DNA of 64,000 bases. It comes from Xenoacremonium recifei. Taxonomy: Eukaryota > Ascomycota > Sordariomycetes > Hypocreales > Nectriaceae. This document shows, in pieces, positions 52,503 to 64,000 of this stretch (position 1 is the first letter of the stretch; the number at the start of each line of letters is the position of its first letter). The position numbers and the translations under genes were made by a program. The notes under the pieces were generated by a model. That model saw nothing but the letters and a program-made list of their open reading frames with translations. It was not told the DNA's origin and ran no database searches. The DNA is taken from contig WOFQ01000016.1 in NCBI GenBank assembly GCA_012184525.1, forward strand, positions 62,001-126,000, in the 5' to 3' direction.

Positions 52503-53959
52503 AGACATGCGTCACGGATACCCCGATTATATACCTAGTGAGTGTGGTTGGGAAGCGGGAAGGATAGAGGGCGAGAGAGGGGATAGACATATTAGAGAGA
52601 GATAGACACGGACAAACAGCGTTGTTTCATGGTCGACTAGTGTTTGAGGATTCTCGTCTGGGATAGGCGTGTGAGATCTGACAGGTGAGGACCAAACGGA
52701 TGATCTGGAGCAGCTCTGAGCTCAGTCAGGGGTTGCTACGTCGCAATGCAGTGAGCCAGCATCTGCCGCGCAATCTGTAACGGTGAGCGGTGTCTCGGAT
52801 GAACGTCATGGCCAGGGCAATCCCCCTCGAATGATGCGTCCGCAAAGCCGTCCGTCTCAGCCCTACAGTAACCCGTCGGACGCCCTAAGATAGTGGCCGC
52901 GATGCTACCGTACAGGCCCCCTTTCCAGCCAGGCGGGCGGCCAGCGAGCGGCCACCTGTTCGCGACAGGGCCACTAGGGCGGCTTTCTGTGAATCCTCTG
53001 AGGTGAAGACTCCAATGGCTTATTATAATTAGCTGGCTGCGCTGCTGGTGCTGACACACGCATGCCCCTTTGCGTGTCTCTTTGATGCCCTCCTAACGGG
53101 GGCTCAGCCACAATTCCCAACCTGCCGCCCGAGGTTTCACGAGCTGCCACCGAGCAACTGTGGAGCCCGCCAGCGCAAAAGGGACTTTGCATCCCATCTG
53201 CTGACGACGGCTCCCGTCTAGCATGATTTTCCTGCTGATTTTGCGCCGGTTTGCAGAGCACAAGCAGCCATTGGGGATGTGAAATCTCAGGTCGCGCGCG
53301 GCTATCGAGGGTGCGTCGTGGTGTCTGGGCGGTCTGATTGGCGGCAGGGCCTTTCCAGCTGCGTGTGGACCCGTCAGCCCCAGCAAATCAGCCGGCGGGC
53401 CAGGCGGTGACCTCGCTGGAGCCCGCTGGAGCCCGCTGCGGGGGGGCCCCGTTTTGGGGCGTTATGGGGGCGCTTTCGGGGGCTTGGGCGGCTTGAATGG
53501 CCCCCATTCCCGGCAGGGCAGCGGGCTAGCAGGCTGTTAGGGAAGCTGGCATCACGAGTTGGAGCCCTGTAGTCGCGCTGGAACATGCTCAGTGGGCGCT
53601 GTGGCTGGATGGACCTGACCTGGACTGGAGGTTCCTGGCTCCAACCCAAACCTAACCCAACCTAACGCCTGCTCCAGCTGGCCCTGGCTTCCCATTCATC
53701 ATCCCCCCCTCCACTCCTACATATACTTGCTCCCGCTCCTCTCGCAACCTCGCGCGGCGCGCCCGACTCCTGGAAAAGAAGCTGCTGCTTTCCTTCCTCT
53801 GCTGGAATTATCTTTCGTTTCTCGACTCTTCTCGATACTCCCGCAGTCCGTCGAGCCCCTCCTGCGAAACCCCGACAGAGCTCTTTGTCCCGCATCTACC
53901 CCGCCGCAAGAACCCGACCTCCTCCAGATAGCTCGCCCAACGAGCCCAAAGCCGCAACA
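52503..53959. other. intergenic, long leader of the MAP kinase gene
   Basis: 1.46 kb. Contains a G-rich element (53439-53487) and telomere-like CCTAACCC text at 53650; C/T-rich from 53690 to the MAP kinase ATG. Overlapping frames are not supported. Confidence 0.5.
53439..53487 (+). promoter_or_regulatory. G-rich element with G-quadruplex potential
   Basis: Four runs of at least four G (about 53440, 53456, 53466, 53478) with loops of 6-9 bases on the + strand, about 480 bases upstream of the MAP kinase start. It is preceded by two copies of CGCTGGAGCC. Confidence 0.35.
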
Positions 53960-55493
<1,534 letters not shown>

Positions 55494-56548
55494 ATGGATG
55501 GGGTATCATGCAGGGACGTGTCTATTATTGAACAAATATACGGAAGAGTACCAGAAAGAGGTGGGAATGGACCAAGAATATTACGATGAGAAGGAAATTA
55601 TCACCCTTTCTTTGGGCGGCTAGCAGGCAGGGTGGGCTTCGGCAGCTAATAAGTGCATTTCTTACTTACACACCAAGACCGACAAAGATGACGAGGAAGA
55701 TTGACTTGGATACCAAAGAGTAGAGAGGACGTGAAGCTTTGGGATGTAATCGTCCGCACGAGCGACGAGATGAATATGATTTCCCCCCTGGTTACACGTA
55801 CTAAGCCACCTATTTTTATAAAGGTCTTTTGTTCGACATTTAATTTATGTTTCTTGTTTCAATCGGCTGCATGCGTAGCTTTCATGCAAGTAAACGATAG
55901 ATGCGAGGCGGGAGATTGGGGGTGGTCGCCCAGAAGGCCGCATCATTTCCGCAACCGCCGGCTGTCAAATGACTGGACTTGGCCTGAAGGAGGCGGGTAA
56001 GTCGCCGGGAGGATAGGATGGGATTTGCTCTTTGTGATACCGCAATTGTTTCTGCATGTTTCTGGGCGGCTTTTGAGATGAGTTGTCGAGTCTCACCGAC
56101 GACGCGTGGCACTGCAGGAAACAGACACAGAGTTGAGGCTCGCGGTGCAGTTAGGTGACTTTTTTTTTTATTGGCTCTTTTTGATTGCTATTCTAGTAGT
56201 CCCTCGTACATGATTAGAGACAAGGTATGTCGCATAGTATGTCCAAACCGCGAGCTCCTCTGCCTTTCATGCCCATTACATGCGCCCTGACCCGTCTATT
56301 CTGAGTGATAGTAACACTGTTGATTGCTGCAACCTTTTTTCGTGCTGAAGCCCTGGTATCCCAATAATAAGTAGTAAAAAGAAAAATGTACCCCTGAATC
56401 TAGTATCCGATCCCAAGCGAAGGTGGCCAGATGAGAGAGAAAAGAAAAGAAACCATATAACTCCAGGTCCCCAAAGCGATGGTGATGATGATATGTACCG
56501 TTCGTAGCGAGTGAGAGAAGTCAGGGATAGGCGTGAGGAGGGGAAGGT
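55494..56548. other. convergent intergenic region
   Basis: 1.05 kb between the MAP kinase (+) and DUF3455 (-) 3' ends. AT-rich stretches near 55790-55870 and 56160-56440. A 99-codon plus frame at 55701 has no family resemblance and probably lies in the MAP kinase 3' region. Confidence 0.5.
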
Positions 56549-57364
56549 TTAAGCGTAGAACCAGTACATGGCCGAGTACGTCGTGCTGTCGGCGCCCGCG
56601 CCGCTGCAGGTGTGTGCATTGCCGCCGGCCGTGAGCACGCGGTACACGTAGGTGAGTCCCTTGCTGGCGCCCGTTCCGTTGTCATCAAGCAGAAGCCAGG
56701 CCACAGCGCCAGTGCCGTCAGGGCCGGCGTTGGCGGTGCTGGGCGCGGCGATGCTGTCCAGCTTAGCGGCCACAAGCTCCTGCGCGCCGTCGTGAAGCAC
56801 GAAGTTGGGCACACCGGTGCTGTCGAAGAAGTGGTGGCCGAGGAAGGGGATGGGAGCCATGCCCGAGAGGTGCAGCGCCGAGTCCGCGGGAAAGGGGTTC
56901 GTCAGCGAGGCGCCCTCGTCGGCGGCGGCGATGCGGCCGGTGGTGCTGGGCGAGAGGTTCAGCGGCGTGGCGTGCGTGGTGACGGCCTTGCCGGTCAGGG
57001 CGGTCCATTCAGCTTGCGAGAGAGAGCCGGCGCGCGAGCCGGGGTAAAGCGAAGTGATGTCGTAGAGCATGGCGAGGGCGCCGGTGCTGGCGGCGGTGGC
57101 GCCTTCTGATGCGCAGGTGTAGTTCTGGATGCCGAGGCCGAGACCGATGTACTTGAGAGAAACGTTGGAGGGAGGAGAGGGCAGTTCGGTGCCTGAGGAG
57201 TGTTAGTGAAGCTATTCGTGAGTGTTGAGAGGGAGAGACGTACCACCGCCGTTGACTGGCAGGACAGGCTTGGCTTTGGGGGAGGAGCAACCACCGGTCG
57301 ACTTGATGGGAGAGGCAATTGCCAGGGCCGCGGAGGCGACGAGAAGGAGAGATTTCGACAACAT
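56549..57364 (-). CDS. secreted DUF3455 family protein
   Basis: Two exons, 57364-57244 and 57192-56549, intron 51 bases, 254 codons. Begins with a signal peptide: MLSKSLLLVASAALAIASP, likely cleaved after residue 18. The mature part contains YIGLGLGIQNYTC, ATAASTGALAMLYDIT, HHFFDSTGVPNFVL, and near the end VYRVLTAGGNAHTC and STTYSAMYWFY. These match DUF3455, a family of small secreted fungal (and some bacterial) proteins. Some fungal members are reported as appressorium-associated surface proteins, but molecular function is unknown. Four conserved Cys suggest disulfides. The leader directly upstream of the ATG is a 9-base repeat. Confidence 0.88.
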
Positions 57365-57393
57365 GGTTGTGGTAGTTGTGGTAGTTGTGGTAG
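57365..57393. repeat. 9-base tandem repeat in DUF3455 leader
   Basis: On the minus strand CAACTACCA-type units (two and a half copies) end at the ATG at 57364. Confidence 0.8.
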
Positions 57394-60300
57394 AGTTGAG
57401 AAGTGTTGAGTTGTGACTTATAAGTGAGGTAGTTGGGAAGGAAGGCGTGTAAGTGCTATGAGGACCAGCCAAACACTCAACAGTGACGATCAATTCTCTC
57501 TAGAAGCTTTCTTTTCTAGTTCAAGGAGAAGATCGGCAGAAGCAACAGAGGAAAAACTACTGCGAAGGGAGGAGAGACAAGAAAGAAGGACGGCGCGCAA
57601 GATGATATGTATAGCGCTGTATGCACGGCGTCTCTGGTCCGGGGATGGGCCGCGGCAAGGTTGGCCTGGCAGAGAGAAATAGGTGTGGCGGCAAGGCTAA
57701 TAATATTCGCGGCGGATGAGTGGGTGGTGTCTGGGCGAGTCTGTTCCACCCGGGCGCTTAGAGCTGCGGTGTTGTGCAGTAGTGTAGGTGAGCCTGGTGG
57801 TGAGAATCAAAGAGGAAGGTCGAGCAGGGAAGAGACAATAGATCTAGAAAGTAATCTTGAGAAAGGAAATAAGAAATGTGGTTGTTGTTGTGGTGGTGGT
57901 TGCTGATGATGGGAACCGAGAGGACGGAGGGGGATGGAGGGGCAGTTTATATCCTCGCCAGCCCAACCCAACTCGAGGCGGCCGCATCCAGGCAAGACAC
58001 TCGAGGGTGAGCGCTTGCTCGAGGCAGATTAGTGAGAAGAGAAGACAGATTCCAAAGCGGAGAAGCGAGAAGCGAGAGCCCGTCCTGCACGACCACCACC
58101 GCCGCCGTCAGGGGACCAGGGAGAAGAGACAAAGCCTCGTGGCTGGATCCCCCCCGGGCGGCCGCGTTCGAGGAGGCCCGCGATGATCCTTGTCGGCGCT
58201 CAAACGGGCAGCGGGCGAGGACCCGACAGAATTAACTAACTTACTTTGCTGACAGACAGCGTGAGATCGCTCGCCTCTGGCCTTGCTGACCCCGAGAACC
58301 GCGGCGGCGGTGCGGGTGTAAGACTGGACTGGACTGCTGTAGGCGCAGCCGCGGGACAAGAGAGATCCGAACGCAGCTCTGTGATTCCAAGTGCGCAGCA
58401 CTAGCATCTCACTTCTGGAGTACGGAGTGAGACTTTACGGCATCCTTCTCGTTCGCCCATCTCATACTCCGCATCGACATATGTAGACTCCCTCCGACTA
58501 TTCCGCGGGTTGAAAGACAGATACCTTACCCCGTCGAAGCACAGACTCTCGCGGATAATCTTTCCAAAACACTTTCGGCCATCGGCAAACGTCTCCGCGT
58601 GCGCCCCCTGCGACTCCTCGCTCAACCTTGGCCCAGATCCTCCTGACCGGGACCAGGACTCCCCCACAAGGCAGAAGAAGAGAGACACTGTTGCTCTCCG
58701 CGGCCAACGCTCGCGACCTGGCCTGACTCTGTCGTCACCGAGCCGGAGCGAAGAGCCTGTGATGCCGCGACACTTGGTCGAGGCGGCAGTTTAATTGCGC
58801 AGGGCCGCTTTGCCGTTGCGCGGGTCGCGGCTAGGGAAGCGCTAGGGATGCTGGTTGCGATGCCAATCCTGGTCATGTCGCTTTACGCTCTGCCAAATAT
58901 AGATGCGTGAGGAGGGGGCGCGGATGGTGCTGAGTGGTGGGTTTAGCCGGTGGACAGTTGGGCATTTGGGCCTTTGTCTGGAGGGAGGGTGGTGATTGCG
59001 GAAGTTGCTCTTTGCGTGTAAGCCAGAGAGTTGTGGTCGTGGTGTTGAACTGGCAATGTCCGAGCAACTCTAGGCGAGCAATCCCAGGGGGCCATCATAC
59101 AGCACAGTCCTCGTCTCAGGTTCCCGAGCCTTTTGTTTGCACTTTGTCGTCCAGAGTCAAGGAAAATCGCAACGACGCTGCGAGTCATCCATCCATCCCT
59201 GAACCCTGGCCGTCGGATGAAACGCACCGACCCGGGATCTTTGGCTCTGTTTGTTTGCCTCACCACCAACAAACTCCATTTGGCATGCAGCGCACTGGCC
59301 CTCTGTCGCTTCTCTTTCGCTGGGTTAAAGGCTTGCGGAGGTTCAGTTGCAGCCGAAAGTGGCCGGCCCAACAGTAAGACACGTCAGACTTGAGGTCCGG
59401 ACTAAACGCTCTGTTGTTCGCGCTGTTGGCTCTTTTCTCGCTGCAAACAATGATTCCTCGTCTGTTTAGGTGCCTTTTTTTTTTGTCGTTCCGACAGAAG
59501 CAAACATGGCCGAGGTCGCTGCTGCACGGCAAATTGTTTCGTTCTCTTCTCCCGCACCAACGCACTGGAAATTGGGGGCTCGATCCCCTAGTTTCACCGT
59601 CCCGTCAGCCCTAGGCAAGACTTGCTGTGCTGCACCGAGCCTGTGTTCATCTGATCTGGGGGGCTTTCGTTTCGTCTGAGCTCCTCCTGCTAAGGGGGAT
59701 CGCGGATTGACACAGACGCAGATTTCAGGTCTCGAGAGGCGAGGTTTTAGCGGACGATCAGACAGAGCCTAAAGTCTATGAACGAGGACGATTGTCGAGT
59801 TTCAGAGTCCTTCTGGCTCTATGGACAGTGGTGGGTGGTATGCAGAAGGAAGCGTCGCGGTTCCAGGTCTGCTTCATCAACTCCAAAGGCCAAACTCTGT
59901 TTTCCCTTTCTTCCGGTCTTTGCCTCTCTGGGAGCTATGAATGCACTCATCGGGCCATGCTGTCGCCGCGCCTCCGACCTGCTTCACCGTTTTGGGAGCA
60001 TCCGGGTCTATCCTCCGGTTGTCTCTCGCCTGCAGCAGCGCATGCAGCTAGCTACTGTTGTCGTGCCGCACGCGTGCATGCGCCTGGCCAGAAGCTGAGG
60101 CAACGGTGAAGCGAGGGAACCTGAACGGGGACGCTACTGTTAGTTGGGGGTTGACTCCTTTTGCCTACATCCGCGGAGAGATTGCGAACGACTATTGATT
60201 CTGCGGCATATCTTCCTCCTGATTGTTGGTGTATGCAACTGTCTTACTCGTGTTTCGCTGGTGACTGAACCGAAGCGAGCAATGACACCCTGGGCTTACG

Positions 60301-63300
60301 TGCATATTGAGGCACACCAACAGTGTCAATGGGATGCAAGCATACCCAATGCCCGGATCGGCATGTTGCATATTCTGTACTGCGCTTGGGGGCCACCGAC
60401 GAGCCGCCTTGCCGCGCCTGGAGGGTTGGTTGGTCTGCACGGCCAGTTGGCATCATGAACAAAGCCACTCACGATTGGGCCTTAGCGAACAACAAGCCGA
60501 CAGGCCGACAGGTTGGTCAAGTCTCTTGCATGCTCAACCAACACCCAAACAGACGCCGTTTATCCGGTCAGCCTGATGTTGGCCAAAAAATGCAACCTCG
60601 CAATGTCACCAGGTGTTGGTCGCAAGGCTTCTTTTCCCAACACAGCCGGATCTGTTGGTGGTGAGAGGCCATCGCGCGGCCAAATTCGCTCACAAGAGGC
60701 GAGGCAGAATAGAACTTTGCATTTCTCTCGCGACTCACATGATGCACTCTCGATGCAGTAAGACGGATGCTTCCCGTAGTCGTGTCCAAGCCTGTATGGG
60801 TGTTGGTGTGAGTGAGGGCCAGACGGTTGGTGCTGTAAGCGCCGGGAAGCCGATTTTCCCTCACCGACACACCGTTGCCATTCGATAACCGCCAGGCGAT
60901 CCTGCGCCTAGACAAAACGCAGAATTAGTCTAGAAGCCGCTTCAAGGACGTTGAAGGCCTCAGACCTGGCCAACAATGAATATGTGTTTGGATGGCATTC
61001 GCTCTCGTCTTTCACGCCTTGTCGATCTCTAGGGTAGTAAGATCCAATTGCATCACTGCGCGTGTGCTGCTGCCCGGAATAGCTGTCCTAACCGCTCTGT
61101 TGCCATAACTGTGTATTTTTCGAGGAAAAGGTCCTGGAGAAAGTATCAACGGAACTTTGGGTGAGTAAATCTAGGGAGTTGGAGGTGTGTGCTGTTGATC
61201 CCGCGTTGCAATTAGCTGAAATTCGCACTTGTTTCTAAATCCTGAAAATTGCCGCCGATGACACAATACAAAAGATCCGATATCCGAGTGAGGTGAGCTG
61301 CTGAGTGCAATCGATGAAGTTCTCAGCGAGTAAATGCGTTTTAGAGCAGAAGGGATTTGGATCATAATGGTAATAGTCGGTGCCGCTGATAAGGTTAAGC
61401 TCTGGGCTGCTGGAGGGTCATCATTATGTTTTCATGTACTGAGACTCCATGCCTCCTCGGCTTTGGCTGGTTTCGTGAAGATTAGTTTCTTCTAACGAGC
61501 TTTGCGATTCTTTGGCTTCCTTTCTCTGACTTTGTCTCTTCGTCGGGTGCTCCTTCAGCTGTGCCCTGATGCTAGGAGTTAGAAGCAAGAGGAACTTCAT
61601 ATCTTCCCGTGGCCGAAGCAGAACAGTTTCCCGGTGTCATATTAGGCATGATCGGACCGCATACTTGGATTTTTGGCTAAAAGCCGTCTCCATTATCGTT
61701 TCGTCGTGGTTATCATCATTGGTCTGCTCTGATCTCGCCTCCGTGGTTAAAATGCTGATCTGGCAACATAAATTGTCAAAACAAAAGTGCTCGACATCCT
61801 GGCCGACGATACTGAGGGCACCCACAGTCCGAAGGGCCTTGCTGATGATACTGAGACTGCTAGGGATCTCGGGGAAGTCGTCAATATAAGATCAGTGTCT
61901 GAGTAATCAGTTGACAAAAGGCAATGCCTGGATCAAAGCTCTCGAAAAGTAGTAGATTCCTGTGGCTCAAGCTCAAGCCTCAAGGTGTACCTAGTAACCC
62001 TAAGGCAAGGCCAACGAAAGGGTCGAAGAGAATGACCATCCTTGACAAGCTGACTGCAGCTCATTCCTCGGTTTCACCACAGTCCCTATGCGCCACGTAT
62101 TATTTCAAGTTCAGTTCATTACTGCTATTAGGCTAATCTTTATCCTTCTGGAGGGGATAGGGCGACCTGGCTTTACCATATAAAACACTCGCTCGAGTTC
62201 AACATAATGACTGAGGGCTTTCTGGTCAGGGGAAAGAGATTATTTCGCATTTGTTTCACCTGGCGCAGAGCTTTCGAATCTCTGTCTTCGTATCATGGGG
62301 TTCAGGCCATGGGCATGATCTCTTATGGTAACCCTTTGCTCTCAAAGCTGAGAAATGTCGCAGAAGTAATTTGCCAAAGAGCTACCCGTGTGTACCGAAG
62401 AAAGCTGATGCGGCTTGATCCTGGAAGTTGGACATGCGAGCCGTATTTCCAGAATTGCCAGCATTGCCTGACATTTCTGTGCCTCACGTGAGCTTTGGGT
62501 GATTCTTTTTACCTTCACCCTCCCGAAACGATTTGACCTATTACGAAGACAAGGGTGGCTTGGAGAATCTCCCTGCATGAGTTTGGTCAGGATTGAAGCC
62601 ATTGACAAATTCAATTTCCCGTGGACGGGACCGAGGCTGAATGGCATTTCGCTACGACTGTCTCCGACATCTGGCCGAACTATCCCACAGCTATCCACCG
62701 GGATTCATTGGCGGAGGAAGTTTTCCTTCTCATGATCAACCCACAGGAAATTTTGACAGTGTTCTTTGTCATGATCGCCGACTGAAAAGGGCAAGGATAA
62801 AATAAGGATTGTTGTCTTCCCCGCTAAGCCACGTCTAGGGGCTCGGCGAAAGCTTGATTTGATCTCAAACCGCTCGCTTGGCCCCTGGCCCTGGGGAAGA
62901 ACCAATGACGAACACGGGAGCATTCGCTTGAATGCTTTCGGTACGCCTCTGGGACCATCGCCCAATAGTCCGGTGCGCCAATGAGTTTACATGGTTATGC
63001 AAGTGCCTGGCCTGTTAGAGGGGGGACGCGTCATATCGCCGAGCCGACTGTAGCTCCGAGCTGCATGCTGTCATTCTACCATGTCTCAAGCCATGTACCG
63101 CAGAGTACAGTGAGTGTACTTCGTACACGGGAATGATCCCCCTCGTTAGTGGTTCATTTCTTTCTGCCTAACGTCCCATCTGCAAGCTCGTATTGCAAAG
63201 CCATCACGGCCACGCGTACACTTCTGGGGATCCAGGTTACATGCTACGACTGTGGCAGTGAAGACCGGGAGCCGCATGTTTAAGCTTGAATCTCTCTATC

Positions 63301-63467
63301 TTGTCGTCTCAATGGGTTGAGAGTTACTTAGCCTACTCTTCCCTTGCCGCTTCTAGCCTGTACAACAGGTGGAAGCCAAGCCGTACTATCACCTCATTTC
63401 ACACTCACAACATCGCACGGCCATATCGTTGATATTCATCAACGTTGATGATTTCAAATTCCGAAAA
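57394..63467. other. 6 kb stretch without a supported gene
   Basis: Frames here are short, overlap on both strands and resemble nothing I know. GC content stays mixed rather than very low, so it is not an obvious RIP-mutated transposon. Seen inside: GT-rich run at about 57876-57905, TACGGAGTG at 58421, TACTCCG at 58465, a small diverged direct repeat at 61802 and 61841, TCACGTGA at 62484-62491 and a perfect hairpin at 63114-63128. It could hold long promoters, untranslated RNAs or fast-evolving genes. Confidence 0.5.
63114..63128. repeat. short perfect hairpin GTGTAC-TTC-GTACAC
   Basis: Six-base stem with a three-base loop, 340 bases upstream of the AIM6-like start. Confidence 0.7.
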
Positions 63468-64000
63468 ATGAGCTCTTCTGAATCTCTACTGGAAATGTCT
63501 CTCCGTCCAAACGCCCGCAGTCGTTGGCTTGATCAACGAGGCCAACTTGACTGGGAAGAGTCTCCCAGGACCAGATGGTCCCCTCCGAAGTTTCTGGTAA
63601 GTCATACCTTGCACAAACCTAGTCCCACGCGGAATGAACATTGCTGACGCTTCATAGTGCAATCTCGCAGCGCGGATATTCCCGCACAAATTTGGTCGAA
63701 TGGTAAAGTTGGCTGTGTTAGTCTTCTTTCTGCTTGCCGGTGCTGTGATACATGAGTATGTCTACTCCTAGTTAATGCTCAAGTATAAGAAATCTCTGAC
63801 GCGGGCTTGCAGGATTATCTTCACTACTTCCACGTCCGATCCTTACGACATCAAATTCGCACGATTTCTGCGTCAAAGACTCTCTCCCCATGACTCTGCT
63901 ACCTATCCGGTCGAATTCTTTGGCAGCGTCATGCCAGTCCCATGTCACTCTCACAACGACTACTGGCGCGAGACACCATTGTATGCAGCGCTGGGGTCCG
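63468..64000 (+). CDS. AIM6-like PLC-type phosphodiesterase (partial, runs off the window)
   Basis: Three exons seen: 63468-63596, 63658-63755 and 63813 to the window end, introns 61 and 57 bases; 138 codons visible. A cytosolic N-terminal arm (43 residues) is followed by one membrane helix, KLAVLVFFLLAGAVIH (about 57-72), and then the start of the enzyme domain with VPCHSHNDYWRETPLYAALG. HNDY followed by PL-x-ALG is how Aim6-like members of the PLC-like phosphodiesterase superfamily begin; the His is a predicted catalytic residue. Yeast AIM6 is of unknown function, named from a mitochondrial inheritance screen. The rest lies beyond the window. Confidence 0.85.

Noticed and set aside
56612..57109. 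165-codon plus-strand frame opposite the DUF3455 gene
   Set aside because: Antisense shadow of GC-rich coding sequence with a valid signal peptide and family on the other strand.
58943..60915. Several 80-147-codon frames in the gene-free stretch
   Set aside because: They overlap on both strands and show no domain, signal peptide or spliced continuation.

Overview
The window is nuclear DNA of a filamentous ascomycete, most likely a Sordariomycete. Three things point there: nearly every gene is cut by short introns of about 50-115 bases (a few longer) with GT..AG ends and CTAAC/CTGAC-like branch sites; there are fungus-specific families (two Zn2Cys6 regulators, a DUF3455 secreted protein, an Slt2-type MAP kinase close to the Mps1/Mgv1 type, fungal complex I and III subunits); and GC-rich exons alternate with pyrimidine-rich leaders. 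I found 31 supported protein genes. I saw no rRNA, tRNA, CRISPR array, viral gene or intact transposon.

Layout. Positions 0.2-9.8 kb look accessory: a Nudix hydrolase, two adjacent Zn2Cys6 transcription factors, a LovC/ToxD-type enoyl reductase-like gene and a divergently transcribed polyol-type zinc dehydrogenase. The 1.1 kb between the last two carries CCG/CGG palindromes. This could be the edge of a metabolic cluster that continues to the left. From 10 to 56 kb the genes are mainly conserved housekeeping: DNA end resection (Sae2/CtIP), deubiquitination (Ubp3/USP10 type), complex III (QCR7, QCR8), a mitochondrial NAD carrier, a nuclear peroxiredoxin, a complex I 21 kDa subunit, LTO1, an SDR, NatA catalytic subunit, eIF2B beta, NEM1 phosphatase, NHP2, prohibitin 1, RNA exonuclease 3, a DUF676 lipase, a PRELI/Ups protein, a glyoxalase-fold protein, a low-molecular-weight phosphatase and the cell-wall-integrity MAP kinase. 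An AT-rich island near 25.4-26.9 kb holds a DUF1993 gene that stands apart. From 57.4 to 63.5 kb I can support no gene, and the window ends inside an AIM6-like membrane-anchored phosphodiesterase gene.

How the genes relate. About a third act in or on mitochondria (QCR7, QCR8, complex I subunit, NAD carrier, PHB1, PRELI protein, perhaps AIM6-like and a tiny membrane protein). QCR8 and PHB1 share a 344-base divergent upstream region. NEM1, the DUF676 lipase and the PRELI protein all touch phospholipid or lipid-droplet metabolism. LTO1, NHP2, REX3 and eIF2B beta act in RNA, ribosome and translation work.

The observations most worth follow-up are a four-exon, 47-codon membrane micro-protein gene at 21.5-21.9 kb, the repeated CCGTGG elements with a perfect inverted repeat at 7.67-7.81 kb, the unrecognised RG-rich low-complexity protein at 29.5-31.7 kb, and recurrent TCACGTGA boxes upstream of several housekeeping genes. 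Exon joins were deduced by eye from splice signals, frame continuity and family resemblance; no alignment was run.
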